64,000 bases of DNA from Epiperipatus broadwayi. Lineage: Eukaryota; Onychophora; Udeonychophora; Euonychophora; Peripatidae. This document shows positions 28,599 to 48,813 of the stretch, one piece after another; the first letter of the stretch is position 1, and every line of letters starts with the position of its first letter. The translations under genes were made by a program, and so were the position numbers. The DNA is taken from NCBI GenBank assembly GCA_028023455.1, contig JAQFVV010006720.1, positions 84,501 through 148,500 on the forward strand, read 5' to 3'. Under the pieces are notes generated by a model. The model saw nothing but the letters and a program-made list of their open reading frames with translations. It searched no databases and was not told the origin of the DNA.

Positions 28599-31240
28599 AA
28601 GCTATCAAATAAATTTTAGATTTAATATTTTTTTATATGATTGATACTTTTATTTTTTGAATGTTAATTGTTTTAAAAAAACATATGTAACAATGGATTT
28701 CAAAACTGCATTTTCTCGCACATGTGGTAAACAACAACAACAACAACAAAAAAGAAGCCATTATTAAGGATTTATTAAAAGAAACTGAAGGAATTAAGCT
28801 AATTGTACTTTTATATTCTGTATTTTCATTTGTCAAGATAATTGGATAAATTACTGTAGTACACACATAAACCATGATCGGCTAATATATATATCGCAGC
28901 CAGAGGGCTGCACCTTTTTTTTATTTTATCCCAAATCAATTTAAAAAGAAAAACTAGGCAAATTTCAACACATGAATTTCTGAAGCCGAAATTTGTAATA
29001 GCTATCTGGGAATGTATAATAGTAAATCTAGTAACAATTTGGAAGCAACTAAAATTAGTTAATATATTGGATTCAACATGTCAATTATTATTTTTTTTTA
29101 AGGAGAGAAATCTTTAAAAAATGGAATGTATTTATGCGTTTGGATACTGATAATTTTCTCTAAAGTGATATTTTCTTCAAAATTTAACCTTGGCTAGAAT
29201 GCATTCTAATATTAAAAAAATATAAGAGAATAAAACAATGGAACAAATTGACTTTTGAAAGGAAAAATGAACAAGTTGAACTTTGAAAAGGTAATAATTA
29301 CTTTAATAATGTAAATGATATGTTTATATATATATATATGAGATCGATATTTTTTATATATATATATATATATATTTGAGATCAATATTTTTTTCTTAAT
29401 TAGAAATATGAAATGTTTTTATACATATAATTCTGTTCTATTTAAGCTGCTTGTTTAAAATAAAACAAATGTTTAATAAATGTCAAAATTAACACTTATG
29501 TATTAGAAATTTGTAAGTAAAGCTCTAAGTTTAAATTGCAAATAGGTTATTTATTATTTATACAACTTAATTTTTTTTTAAAATATTATTTATTTATTTC
29601 ATAATTGGATATGTTCTTGGGGAAGGCTCTTAGATTGAGTTAATTAATTGTGGGTTACTTATCAATTAGAAATCATCATTATATTTATATATATTTTATG
29701 TGTACGTATATAAAATGACAAATAACAAAATGATGTAAAATAAGTTACTTATCCATATTAAGTTATAGGTTAGCACTAAATGACTAAATAGTCAAAAATA
29801 TGTTACATTTATAGGCCTGAGTGAGCCTCGTTATAAATAATAAAAAAGGATCCTATGCTTGTAGAAATAAGTATAGCCCAAAAGTCGATATAATATATAA
29901 ACCTTTTATAATGTAGTGGAGTAAATTTAGATGATTTCTTTTGATTTAATGATACTTAATCGATTAACCTAGTGTTGAGAGCATATCTATTATCTATTTT
30001 ATTAACTTACAATATTTACCAGTCAATTATTCACTTATTTATTTATCTATTTTCATTTTTACTTTATATAGTAATTCTTATGCAAACATAAATAACAATT
30101 CATATATTTTCTGTATATAATATACTTTTATTTATTTATTTATTTTAAAAATTTGAATATTTGAAAAATATAAATGTTGATTTGTCTTTATATTAATGTA
30201 TACTTGTTGAGCACATATATGTATTTGTCTATTTAATATATATACATATTGCAATTATATATGTATTTTTTTTTTGTATTTGGGTTTGTATTTAAAAACT
30301 ATTTAAAACACTGATACTACTTAAAAATCAACCCATGATATAGACATAAAGTTTGTACTATTTGTTTTATAAGTAATGCCTTTGTATTTTATTTGGAAAA
30401 GTATTAATCTTTTATTGTTATTTTTCTTTTTAGTGCCAGAGTCATTATGAAGTTTATTGAATTCACCACTTAATGGAGAATAATTTCATATTTCAATTAT
30501 TATTTAGTTTTTAGGTCACTTAAACAGGTCAGTGTTCATTGATATGTTTAGATATACATAAATTTACTTATTTGAAGTGGACATTTGATTCAATAAAATT
30601 CCTTTTTTTTTCTAGTATATATTTTGTTAGTTAATCAAATTAATTCTTAAAATAAATTCTATGGGTAGGTTTTATTATTGCTCTGTATGATTCTGGATTT
30701 ATTTCATGTATAGCTTGTTGGAAGGGCATATAAACAATTTATTTAAATATAATTGGGATAATTTTATCTTTCTTCATTTAAATTATACAATCTATTATAT
30801 TTGGCTTTTTCAACAATTGGATTTATTTAGATTGTTAATATCTTTCTTTATATGTATATTCCAATCTATTATATTTGTCGTTCAACATTTTGCACATTTT
30901 TTATCATTATATGTGTATGATGTGCTATGTTTATATTATTTAAATTGGATGATAAATATGTTCTATTACATTTGGCATCATCAACATGCAGACATCATAA
31001 ATTAAGGATTGCTGATAGTTGTTCCATTATATTTGATGCCTAAAACATGAGGTTTGATTCATTAATATTCATTTATGAGGATAGAGCATTAGTGATTCTA
31101 TTACATTTGGCTTTCCTGATGATTGGGGTCATTTCAATTGGTTATAGGCATTCCATTACATTTGGTACAAATGTTTAGGGCCTTCTTTATCCATATGTGT
31201 ATTTTCATTTGAGATCATTTAGATTACCTATGTTCCATTA
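28596..31240 (+). repeat. Dispersed repeat R, copy 1 (right part)
   Basis: Co-linear with 35207-37985, from TTTAAAGCTATCAAATAAATTTT through TGAGTGAGCCTC to CTATGTTCCATTACA, with scattered substitutions and indels. It holds a short frame after ACAATGG (28692) that is broken here but open for about 50 codons in copy 2 (FKTAFSGAHGKQQ...). Its last ~450 bp contain a phased motif array (next entry). I do not recognise the family. Confidence 0.85.
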
Positions 31241-31310
31241 CATTTTTGGCATGCCATCTTAGGGGCTCAGTTAATTGATGAATGTTGATGACAAATAATC
31301 TATTACATTG
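30787..31310 (+). repeat. Phased TTCYATTACATTTGGC-like motif array
   Basis: Eight variants of T-C-Y-A-T-T-A-Y-A-T-T-T-G-G occur at about 30790, 30864, 30962, 31023, 31097, 31152, 31233 and 31299, spaced roughly 50-100 bp. The spacers are otherwise different. Repeat R copy 2 keeps seven of them at about 37530-37985. It may be a decayed minisatellite or a cluster of protein-binding sites. Confidence 0.6.
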
Positions 31311-31480
31311 GTTATAAACTAGGGATTGAAAAACAAACATATCAATGTTTTATTTTCCATTATAAGTTACTTTAAACATGAAGTTCAATTAGTGAATGTT
31401 TGTTGATGATAAATTGCATTAGTACAATTTTAGTATAGTAATGTTTTGGGCACAAAAGTAAATAATTAGTGAAGTTGAAT

Positions 31481-32123
<643 letters not shown>

Positions 32124-34008
32124 ATGGATAACAGTAATGAAATGCCAGTTAGTGATAATTTTGATGTAAGAAATTTAATAGAGAAACTAGAGGTTATAAT
32201 AAAAAGAAACTCTGATGAATTTAGAGCTGAGATGAAAATCAACTCTAAGGAACTAAAAAGTGAACTTAGAGCTGAGTTAAAAACCAACTCTGATAAACTT
32301 AGGGCTGAGATGAAAACCACCTCTGAGAAACTAGAATCTAGATTAAAAACTAACTATGATGAATTAAAAGCAGAACTTAGAGCTGAAATGAAAACCAATG
32401 ATGATGAACTTTCTAGGGGATTAAAAGTTGATTTAAAAATTCTAGTAGATAATAGTGTTGGGAGATTAGAAATAAAATATGATGAAAAGATGGAAAAATA
32501 CAGAGAAGAGATAATGTTTGAAGCTAATTCTTTGAAAGCAAAATTTGAAGAAATAAGTAGTGAAATGAGAGAAGAAAATCAAGGAATTATAGCCAGATTT
32601 GAAGAGTCTAAGAAAGAGCATGGGGGATTTGAAAAAAGGATTATTAATGATAGCAATGTATTGTGGGATAAATTTCAAGCATTGAAAATTGATCATGAAT
32701 CTTTATTTAAAATATTCATACAATTATCTCAGCTGAAGTTAAGGTTGCTGTTGGATTGCAACAAGAGGAACAGCTGATTGGTGTTAATAAATTACAGGGT
32801 ATAGATGAATGGATGAATGTAATAAGTAATGTTACTTCAAATCATATTCAGGAAGTAGATGCTAAACTGGATAAAATTCAAGGAACATTAAGACCTCTTT
32901 CAGAATATATGAATAATAGTGGAATTGAAGCCTATAAAATTATGAGATAGAGTTATAAAAAGATGTTTCAGAGATAGGGGTAAAAGTTGAAGAAATATAA
33001 ACTATTATGTTAGGGAATTGTGAATGTATATCAAATTTACAAAAACAAGGGAAAGAACATGAAGTAGAGATAGGCTGAAATAAATTAAAATGGAATTTCT
33101 TAGAGAAATCTTTAATCATAATATAAATATGAGGAAAATTAAAGTGAAATTTAAAAAGATGAGTAAGGAAGATATTAAGATAGATTATCCTAAAAAGAGT
33201 ATAGATTTTATAAGAGAAATGGGCAAAGCCAAAATTAAACTTAAAGTAATAAGTGATGATGTTATTAGTAAAGATTTTGTTCGAGAAAATATAACTAAGG
33301 AAAAAGATTTAAGTAAATCTAAAATCAAACTCAAAATAATTAATATAGAACAAGGTAATATTAATGTGTTTAAACAAAATGATTTACAGAAGTTCTTTAA
33401 TGTTAAAGTTGTATCACATCAATCTGATTTGCGATTTTTTAAGGATTATTTAGAAAATTTGAATGAATACCATTCAAAATTGCCCAAATAATTATTTTCA
33501 ATTGAACATAGAACAAGTGAATTAAAGCAAAGACTTGCTCAAGCTGATGATATTTATCAGGATATTCAAATGAAAGGTAATAGATTATCTGATAAAGTAG
33601 CAACTGATATTGATAAAATTAAGAATTATGTTAGTGCTTATGATCAAGTTAGTATTTATGTAAATGATATAGAGGCAGAAAGAAGGAGATAATAGCAAAA
33701 TCTTTAGATGCTGATCCCAAATTATTCAAAAGCAATTGAATTATACCAAAATGTTACACAAAAATTTTGTAAATCAAAGCAAACTTCTTTACAGAGTTCA
33801 ACAAAATGAAATTCTTTCTGAGGATAATTAAAAGGCACATTTGATTATTTTTTATTTATAGAAAACTTGGACAAAGATCTAGATGATCTGAAAGATAGAT
33901 ATGAACAAATGAATGTGGTTATTAGTGATAAAAGTAATATTCTTCAAACCATGTTAGTCATCAGAAAGATTACAAATTTAAGATGTTTTTCAATATATCA
34001 TAATTAAT
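32124..34008 (+). pseudogene. Long coiled-coil protein gene, frameshifted
   Basis: The ATG at 32124 opens about 218 codons of charged heptad sequence with four near-repeats of about 20-30 residues (SDELRAEMKTN-type, residues about 30-105). A frame change near 32745 leads to a second open piece ending at 32948 (EEQLIGVNKLQGIDEW...). A third piece, 33090-33491, has KAKIKLK and KSKIKLK motifs and reads on after one TAA (33489-33491) for 66 codons to about 33692. A fourth, about 33863-34008, has ENLDKDLDDLKDRYEQ. No enzyme domain is seen. A relative lies at 40690-42740 on the other strand. It could be a Gag-like ORF of an unknown retroelement or a decayed host coiled-coil gene. I cannot name it. 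Confidence 0.6.
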
Positions 34009-34050
34009 TAGTTATTTGCAAAGATATTGTTATGTGATTAAAGGGTATTG

Positions 34051-34226
34051 TAAAATATCGATAAATCTACCTTTCTTTTAAAAAAGTCCTTTGTTCTTTT
34101 TTAAAAAAAATCTCTTTGATTTGATGTTTATATATGGAGTATTATTATTGTTTATGGTTATTAGTTATAGTTATTGTTGTTTGGATTTATTATTTTATTT
34201 ATTTGTTGATGGTACATCACTTTAAA

Positions 34227-34227
<1 letters not shown>
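34051..34227 (+). repeat. Dispersed repeat R, copy 2 (left part)
   Basis: Matches 18288-18470, up to GATGGTACATCACTT, then runs into an (ATT)n tract. The family continues at 35074. Confidence 0.82.

Positions 34228-34300
<73 letters not shown>
34228..34300. repeat. (ATT)n microsatellite, left
   Basis: About 73 bp of ATT, left of a small inverted-repeat element. Confidence 0.97.
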
Positions 34301-35076
<776 letters not shown>

Positions 35077-35496
35077 GTGATATTTTTAATAGTAATATTG
35101 ATATGTTTTAATTATTATAGATAAATAAATACATATAAATAGGTAATTAAAAAAATATTTGTAGTGATTATTAAAAAAATGCAATGTTATTATTTATGTG
35201 TATATATATTTTTAAAGCTATCAAATAAATTTTCAATTTAATATTTTTTATATGATTGATATTTTTATTTTTTTGAAAGTTAATTGTTTTAAAAAAAAAC
35301 ATGTAACAATGGTTTTCAAAACTGCATTTTCTGGCGCACATGGAAAACAACAAGATCAACAACAAAAAGAAGCCATTATTAAAAAGTTATTAAAAGAAAC
35401 TGCAGGAAAAAAGCTAATTGTACTTTTGTATTCATTATCTTCATTTGTCAAGTTAATTGGATAAATTACTGTAGTAAACACATAAACCATGATCAG

Positions 35497-35499
<3 letters not shown>

Positions 35500-35579
<80 letters not shown>
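35500..35579. repeat. (TA)n microsatellite
   Basis: About 80 bp. Copy 1 of R has only a few TA units at this place (about 28884-28895). Confidence 0.98.
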
Positions 35580-35583
<4 letters not shown>

Positions 35584-36210
35584 GCCAGGGGGCTGGACGT
35601 TTTTCTTTTCTTTTATCCCAAATCAATTTAAAAAGAAAATCTAGGCAAATTTCAACACAAGAATGTCTGAAGCCAAAATTTGATATAGCTATCTGGGAAT
35701 CTATAATGGTAAATCTAGTAACAATTTGGAAGCAACTAAAATTAGTTAATATATTGGATACATGTCAATTTTTTTTTTCAAGGAGAAAAATCTTTAAAAA
35801 ATGGAATATATATGTGCATTTGGAAAATGATAATTTTCTCTAATGTGATATGTTCTTCAATATTTACCCTTGGCTAGAATGCATTCTAATATTAAAAAAA
35901 TATAAGATAATAAAACAATGGAACAAGTTGACTTTTGAAAAGAAAAATGAACAAGTTGAATTTTGAAAATGTAATAAATAACTTTATTAATGTAAATGAT
36001 ATGTTTATATATATATATATATATATATTAGAGATCAATATTCTTTTTTTTTAATTAAAAAAAATAAACTTTTTTTATAAATATAATACTGTTCTATTTA
36101 AGCGTCTTGTTTGAAAAAAAAAAAAAAAACAAATGTTTAATAAATGTCAAAATTAACACTTGAGTGTTAGAAATTTATAAGTAAAGTTCTAAGTTTAGAT
36201 TGCATATTGG

Positions 36211-36315
<105 letters not shown>

Positions 36316-37985
36316 AATTTTATTATCAACATATTTATTATTTATATAACTTTTTTTTAAATATTATTTATTTATTTATTTGATAATTGAATATGTTCTT
36401 GTGGATAAATCTTAGATTGAGTTAATTTATTGAGGGTTACTTATCAATTAGAAATCACCATTATGTTTATATATTTTTGTGTGTACATATATAAAATAAC
36501 AAATAACAAAATGAGGTGAAATAAGTTTCATATTCATATTAAGTTATAAGTTAGCACTAAATGACTAAATAGTCTAAGATATGTTATATTTATAGGCCTG
36601 AGTGAGCCTCATTATAAATAATAAAAAAAGTATCCAATACCTGTAGAAATAAGTATATCCCAAAAGTGGATATAATATATAAACCTTTTACAATGTAATG
36701 GAGTAAATTTTGATGATTTCTTTTGATTTAATAATACTTAATCGATTAACCTAGCCTTGAGAGCATGTCAATTATCTACTTTATTAATTTACAATATTTT
36801 ACCAGTCAATTATTCACATATTTATTTATCTATTTTAATTTTCACTTCATATAGTAATTTTTATGCAAACATAAACAACAATTCATATATGTGCTGTATA
36901 TAATATACTTTTATACATTTATTTATTTTTAAATTTGAATATTTGGAAAATATAAATATTGATTTGTGTTTATATTAATGTGTACTTGTTGAGCACAAAA
37001 ATATATGTATTTTTTTGTATTTGGGTTTGTATTTAAAAACTATTTAAAACACTGATACTACTTAAAAATCAAACCATGATATAGAAATAAAGGATGTACT
37101 ATTTGTTTTATAAGTAATGCCTCTCTATTTTATTTGGACAAGTATTGATATTTTATTCTTATTTTTCTTTTTATTACCAGAGTCATTATGAAGTTTATTG
37201 AATTCACAACTTAATGGAGACTAATTTTGTATTTCAAATATTATTTAGTCTTTAGGTTACTTACACAAGTCAATGTTCATTGATATGTTTAGATACACAT
37301 AAGTTTACTTATTTGATGTGGATATTAGATTCAATAAAATTTCCTTTGTTTCTACTATATATTTTGTTACTTAATGATATTAACCCTGAGAATAAATTAT
37401 AAAGATAAGTTTTATTATTGCTCTGTATGGCTTTGGATTTATTTCATGTGTAGCTAGTTAGAAGGGCATATAAACAATTTATTTAAATATAATTGGGATA
37501 ATTTTATCTCCTTTCATTTAAATTATACAATCTATTATATTTGGCTTTTTCAACAATTGTATTCATTTAGATTGTTAAGATCTTTCTTTATATGTATGTT
37601 CCAATCTATTATATTTGTCATTCCACATTTTGGGCATTCTTTTCTCGGTATATTTGTATGATGTGCTATGTTTATATTATTTAAATTGGTTGATATATAT
37701 GTTCTATTACATTTGGCACCATCAACATGTGGACATGATTAATTAAGGATTGCTGATAGTTGTTCCATTATAATTGATGCCTAAAACGTGAGGTTTGATT
37801 CATTACAATTTGTTTATGAGGATAGAGCATTGTGATTCCATTACATTTGGCTTTCCCAATTATTGGGGTCATTTCAATTGGTGATAGGCATTCCATTACA
37901 TTTGGCACCAATGTTTAAGGCCTTCTTACTTTGTATGTGTATTTTCGTTTGAGATCATTTACATTACCTATGTTCCATTACAATA

Positions 37986-38688
37986 TTTAATACTGTTGTT
38001 TATTATTTGCGATATTGGCTATATAACATATCCCTGTCATTAAAATTTTAACTGAATAAACCGTTCTAATTTCTTTTTTAGTTTTTTTTTTTTTTAAATC
38101 ATAATACTTTTTTTTTTTAATTTATAACTTATTTTAAAATTATCTGATTATTCATCTTCTATGAATATATTATGTTTGCTTCCCTAATTTTCTTTTTAAA
38201 TGGCAAATAAATAAAAAAAAATGCATTTGTAGAGATGTTGTTTCAATAAATGTCCATTTTGTATAAAACTGTTATTAAAAGAACTGCTTTAACAAAGTTG
38301 ACTTTTCATGTCAAATACACAATTATAAAGAAGAAGGAGTTGTAATTGTTTTTCTTTTTATAGCCAGTGTCATTTCCATTGTTTATTCATAGTGCATGCC
38401 TACTTTTGCATTATATAAATATTGTGATTATCAATTCATTTTAAAAAATAAAATGAAATAATATTAACAATATTATCATCCCTTTCTTACATTCGGTTAT
38501 TTAGTACAATACTTGACCTTTTTTCCTATTGCTATGACTGATTTTCCATCATTTAAGTCATTGTCTACATTTATTATATATACGCAAGATCTTCAACAAA
38601 ATGCAATTCTTAAAATAAATATAAATTTATATGGACTTTTCCAATGTTTATATTTTTTTATTAAACACTAGGATTAATTTTATTACTA

Positions 38689-38725
<37 letters not shown>

Positions 38726-40689
38726 ATTTTATGGTAAACGACCTACTATTCCCACTATTTAATGTTCAATTAGTACACTGTCATAACTATTTATACATTT
38801 ATATTTTTAGAGTGTTCTTGCAAAACGTATTATTTACTTTATATTTATATCATAATTAAAAGACAATCAATCCAATATTTAAGGCAAGTAAGGTTTTTGT
38901 AGTATAATCTTTCCAATTAATTGGTAATGTGTTTTTAATATTTTAATTTGTTTGAATAAAATATTTATGTCTAATATCAACTATTGATTGTACATTATTA
39001 ATGTTAGTTATTAAATTTATTAATGTTTGTTTATTGGGATTTGAGTGCATAATTTCCCTTTGCCAATATTTGATGACTAAGCTCCAAGAATAATATTCTC
39101 TAAAAAAATAAATAAAGTAACAGGACATTATAACCCCTTATTTGCATCAAAATTATGGGATGTGAAAAAGTTAGGAGTTTATTGACTATTACACCCTCTT
39201 AAAAATTAAAACTAACTTTGTTGGCAATCCCAGTCATAATAATTAGTAAACCAGTTAATCAGTAATTATAGCTATGTTTTATAGAAATATAGATGAAATA
39301 TTTATATTTTTGATATTCATAACTTCATTAACTAAATTTATGTGGTGCAAAAGGAGGCCTGCCAGATTTTTTAAAACAGGAAAAACATTATACTTGAATA
39401 GTTCAGCAAAACATGGTATGTTTAAATAACAATAAAATTAATAATCATTTTACACTACTTTTTATTAAAATTTGCAGTGCACACATTCCAAGCAGATGGA
39501 TCAGACAGAGCATATCAAAAGAAGCAGCCAACAACTTGAAAAATTATAATTTCAAGGTTAAATACTGTGTGGGACATATGTTAAAAGTTGGTAAACTCCC
39601 CTTGATTATGTGACTAGTGGTCACTAAAACAATCAGTACAAGAAACTAATTGTGAAATGTATGTAATTTTAAACTACTTATTTGAAATAGAATCATGTTA
39701 TCTTAAATAAGTAAAAGGAAAGGGCAATAAAATAGGATAATAAATTTCATTTAAATATTTATTAAAATAATACATTGCCTTTTCTTCAACTATGGTTTAT
39801 CAGAAGTATTTACTTTTAACATTTAACCTTTGATTTTGAGGATTATTTAAAATTTATTCATCCAAATTTTGATGATTTTGAAATGATTATTTTGTTCATT
39901 AAAAACTAAGAAACTTACATTCATTAATGCAAACAGAGGAAGTGATATTTCTCATTTACATTTTAACTTATTAACTTATTTAAGAAATTATCTATTATTT
40001 AACTAACTAAATAAGCATTATTTATTTTTAAGATCCATTTTACATTTAAACTTACTTGAATAAATAAGAGTTTCATTTGCATACTTTATAACTTAAATTA
40101 AAGGTGCTAAATAATTATATTATTAAAGAATTATCCTTTAACATTTTGGTCTTTATCACTAATATTTTTACTTTTAATTATAAAAGTAACTATCTTGATA
40201 CACTTTCTGTTTTTATTAAACATAGTTGACTAAATACTAACTTAAATAATATGTTATCATTTGCATGTCATTATTCCCTTAATATTTATTAAAACAACAC
40301 AAAGTAAGTATATTTTTAGATCAAATTAGATATCAAACTACTAGACACACTGTTATAGTCTCTATACACTTTATTTACTATTTACCTTTTTTATATATAT
40401 TAACAAACAGTCTTGATTATTTCGTTAAGAAATTCACCTAGAAACAAGGTGCAAAAACACAATGTTACAAATCCTCCAACAATTTAGGAAACAAAGTAAT
40501 AGTCACCATGAAATTCATATTTTTAAAATGAACTGTTTACAGGTGATGATCACAACTATAATTCACACATCCATGTACCTAATCTACCTTACACACTTTC
40601 TTTAACAGTTTATTTTTTAGGATAGATCAACAAGCTTCAGGCATTGTATGTTCCTCTTGTATTTAATTCTCTTTTTCTTCCACTCCTCT
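37986..40689. other. Gene-free AT-rich stretch
   Basis: Contains a (TA)n-(TG)n tract at about 38691-38725. A 136-bp open stretch after an acceptor-like TTTGCAG at 39477 is too weak to call an exon. Nothing else was recognised. Confidence 0.45.
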
Positions 40690-42740
<2,051 letters not shown>

Positions 42741-42891
42741 GTGAACACAATTAAAACTACAATGTTAATGCCCTAATATTTAACATAAATAATAATTACT
42801 ATAATACAGTTTTTTTTATATGGGTCTTGGTTCTCTAAGAAAAATATAAATATCAATTTGCTAAACAGATAATGCAGATCATGATAAATAC

Positions 42892-42958
<67 letters not shown>

Positions 42959-42981
42959 TGATGATGATGATGATGATGATG
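42892..42981. repeat. (AAT)n then (ATG)n microsatellite
   Basis: About 64 bp of AAT passes into about 26 bp of ATG, a compound tract. Confidence 0.97.
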
Positions 42982-43406
42982 CTCAGGCAAGAATAATAGA
43001 TAATTATGTTTATTAAGATTCATTTTATTTTAATACTAAATATCTAATCATGTCATTGACTTATATTATAATAGTAATCATAACCGTACATAAATAAGAA
43101 TTATTAAATGCATAAATAAACAAAAGATTCAAATATGTGTGCTTATATTTATCTAATGCAAGCTGTTCTAATCTAAACAATCCATAAAAATTTCTACGTA
43201 ATATTTTTTCACAGGTTTGCGTATATAAGTTGTCAAAGGTAACAAAATAATTATTTGTGACGTATGTGTGTATCCACTTTTACATAGGTGCATCTGTTCT
43301 TTATTAATTTTTGTTTACACAATGTAACACCTATTGAGCATGAAAATTTGGTATGAACCTATTCCTAATTTATTCAAACTAATCTATGCTTGGTTATGCA
43401 GTCACA

Positions 43407-43471
43407 CACACTTCGTGATATATATATATATATATATATATATCACGAAGTGTGCTCAATGTATAAAGATG

Positions 43472-43503
<32 letters not shown>

Positions 43504-43521
43504 CATCTTTATACATTGAGC
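43407..43521. repeat. Two adjacent (TA)n-cored hairpins
   Basis: CACACTTCGTGA (43407-43418), (TA)n, then TCACGAAGTGTG (43443-43454). It is followed without a gap by a second palindrome whose 21-bp arms are 43454-43474 and 43501-43521 around another (TA)n. The arms are perfect. Confidence 0.9.
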
Positions 43522-46794
<3,273 letters not shown>

Positions 46795-47132
46795 CTAGGT
46801 ATAAGGCAATTGGAGTTTTAGTTCTGACGCCCTTCAATTTGTCAATTGCAAGATAAGTAATCTTATTTCCAACTATTTCATGTAACAACCTTTTAAAACA
46901 AAGGCGGTAAGGGTCTTTCTCATCTACTGTTACAATGTTCTTATAATATTTATCATAAAATATAGTTACATTTGTGTGAGTATTGTAAGTGAATATAAGC
47001 GAACTTGTTTTACTGTCAATTAAGTTCATGGTGTCTGCAATATTAATCTCAGTCGGTAATTTTGTATTGACACAGAATGGTTGATTTATAATTAACGCTG
47101 GTTTATCAAAATCATGAACAAATAAGTGAATA

Positions 47133-47133
<1 letters not shown>
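46795..47133 (-). CDS. Candidate internal exon of an unidentified host protein
   Basis: On the minus strand a frame stays open from the acceptor-like TTAG at 47134 to the donor CTAG|GTGAGTAT at 46794, 339 nt. It begins with two bases of a split codon and ends with one base of the next, so it is a phase 1-1 exon, the symmetric type common in extracellular modules. The peptide starts IHLFVHDFDKPALIIN and includes VDEKDPYRLCFKRLL and TKTPIALYL. Its amino-acid mix (Cys, Arg, Pro, Asp) is unlike the I/N/K/Y-biased shadow frames nearby. The ATG at 47029 is internal to the frame and need not be a start. No family is recognised. Its 5' edge is duplicated in inverted order at 47165-47199. The acceptor lacks a pyrimidine tract because (TA)n lies just upstream, which weakens the call. 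Confidence 0.5.
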
Positions 47134-47170
<37 letters not shown>

Positions 47171-47194
47171 TATTCACTTATTTGTTCATGATTT

Positions 47195-47199
<5 letters not shown>
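47104..47199. repeat. (TA)n-cored palindrome copying the edge of the candidate exon
   Basis: 35-bp arms (47104-47138 and 47165-47199) around (TA)n. The left arm is the 5' end of the exon above and the right arm is its inverted copy. Another (TA)n follows to 47231. Confidence 0.92.
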
Positions 47200-47233
<34 letters not shown>

Positions 47234-47234
<1 letters not shown>

Positions 47235-48813
47235 TGATACGAATATTTTCACGGGTTGCATATATAAAAGACATATTTTGCGGGTTCATCCGTTTTAAAA
47301 TATTTTAAATATTGATATACTGACATTTCAACTTGGTAACACAAATCAAACACTGAGTGATAAAAAGTAGAAAGACGGTTGTAGAGGCGCTACAATTACT
47401 GATTTGAAAAAAAAAAAAACTTTTACACTTCCACCAATAGCAAAAATGTTAAATTAAGAATGTTTTTTTTTTTTTTTTAAAAATATATTTCCGAATAGGA
47501 GGAAATTTGCTTTATCATCTAGCTAATTGATACAATCTGGCCTTTTAAGTCTCTCAATGTCTTTTCTAATTTTGCACTGGTATATATTATCATATCTGGA
47601 TATAATCCTGGTACTAGAAAAAATAATTTTATGAACTGAATCCATACTATGGAGTGAGAGTACTGCTGATGATGAATGTTGTTTAACTGCATTAGCATGC
47701 TCATCTCTCCTAACACTGATTTGACAAATACTAATACCTATGTAAGAAGCCTCACAATTTTCACATGATATTTGATAAACACCATGAGATTCAAGAGGGA
47801 TTGAATCCTTAGTTTTGGTTATTATATTGCTGATCTTTTGAAGAGTAGAAAACGCTGTATTTATATTATAGCATTTTAATATACGTCCAATACTGTCTGT
47901 AGTTCCTTTTACATATGGAACACAAATCCTAATAGCTGATTTATCTTTTTTTTGTTTCATATTTTGTCCATTTGGGGCTTGAAATGAGGCTTTTTTAATA
48001 AATTTATAATTGTAACTATTTGCTAGTAAAACACTATTAATATGATTTTTTCTTCTTTCAGATGTGACTTATCTGAAAGGTTAATTGCTCTATTTAAAAG
48101 AGTTTTGGCTATAGAAACGATCTGAGTTGGGTGATGATGAGAATGTTAATGTAAATGAATGTCCGTGCATGTATTCTTTCTATAAATTGAAAAAAAAGAT
48201 CAACAATTTGGTGTTCCGGTGACTATAACATCAAGAAAAGGGAGTTTTTCATCAGACTCTGTCTCCATTGTAAATCTAATATTAGGATGCATATTATTTA
48301 AATGTAAGAAAAAAATCATCTAATTTATTTTTTTCCATGTTGCCACATGACAAAAATGTAATCTATGTATCTGAGCCAAATGATGGGTTTTAAAGAGGAC
48401 GATTCTAAAGCACGAGTTTCTATATTTTCCACGAATAAATCAGCTATTACTCCTGAGAAAGGTGAACCCATAGGAGTACCAAAAACTTGTCTGTTACCCT
48501 TATATACAAAATATGTGTTCAAGAGACAATGTTTAAACAAAGCAATAATATTGTTTGACAAATTGCAACGTTGTGAAATTACATTTAAAACTTCATCAAT
48601 TGAAATGTTTGTAAACAAAGACACAACATCAAAACTGACCAGAATGTCATTAGCATTAATTTTTAAATTTTTTAAAACAATAATAAAATGAAAAGTTTTA
48701 ATATATGATTTAATAGATGGCATTTTATGTTTAATGAAATCCGATAAATATCTAGCTAAAATATGAGTTGGAGATCCTATCGCACTTACTATTCAACGAA
48801 TGGGGGTATCTGG
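47234..48813 (-). mobile_element. Penelope-like element family A, inside-out copy, left arm
   Basis: Element 3' end at about 47234, reading leftward. It runs from the region upstream of the reverse transcriptase core (CCAGATACCCC..., about 48813) to the 3' UTR. Open pieces are 48325-48723 (reverse transcriptase, YIDD changed to YIDY, GTPMGSP kept) and 47523-47960 (endonuclease, GVYQISCENC, YIG). Several frame breaks. It keeps the 13 bp missing from unit 1 near 22883. Confidence 0.88.

Noticed and set aside
39478-39613. Possible exon after TTTTTATTAAAATTTGCAG
   Set aside because: Weak acceptor, no family match, composition only slightly above background.
42892-42981. CRISPR-like regular repeat
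   Set aside because: It is a simple AAT/ATG microsatellite. No direct-repeat/spacer structure exists anywhere in the window.
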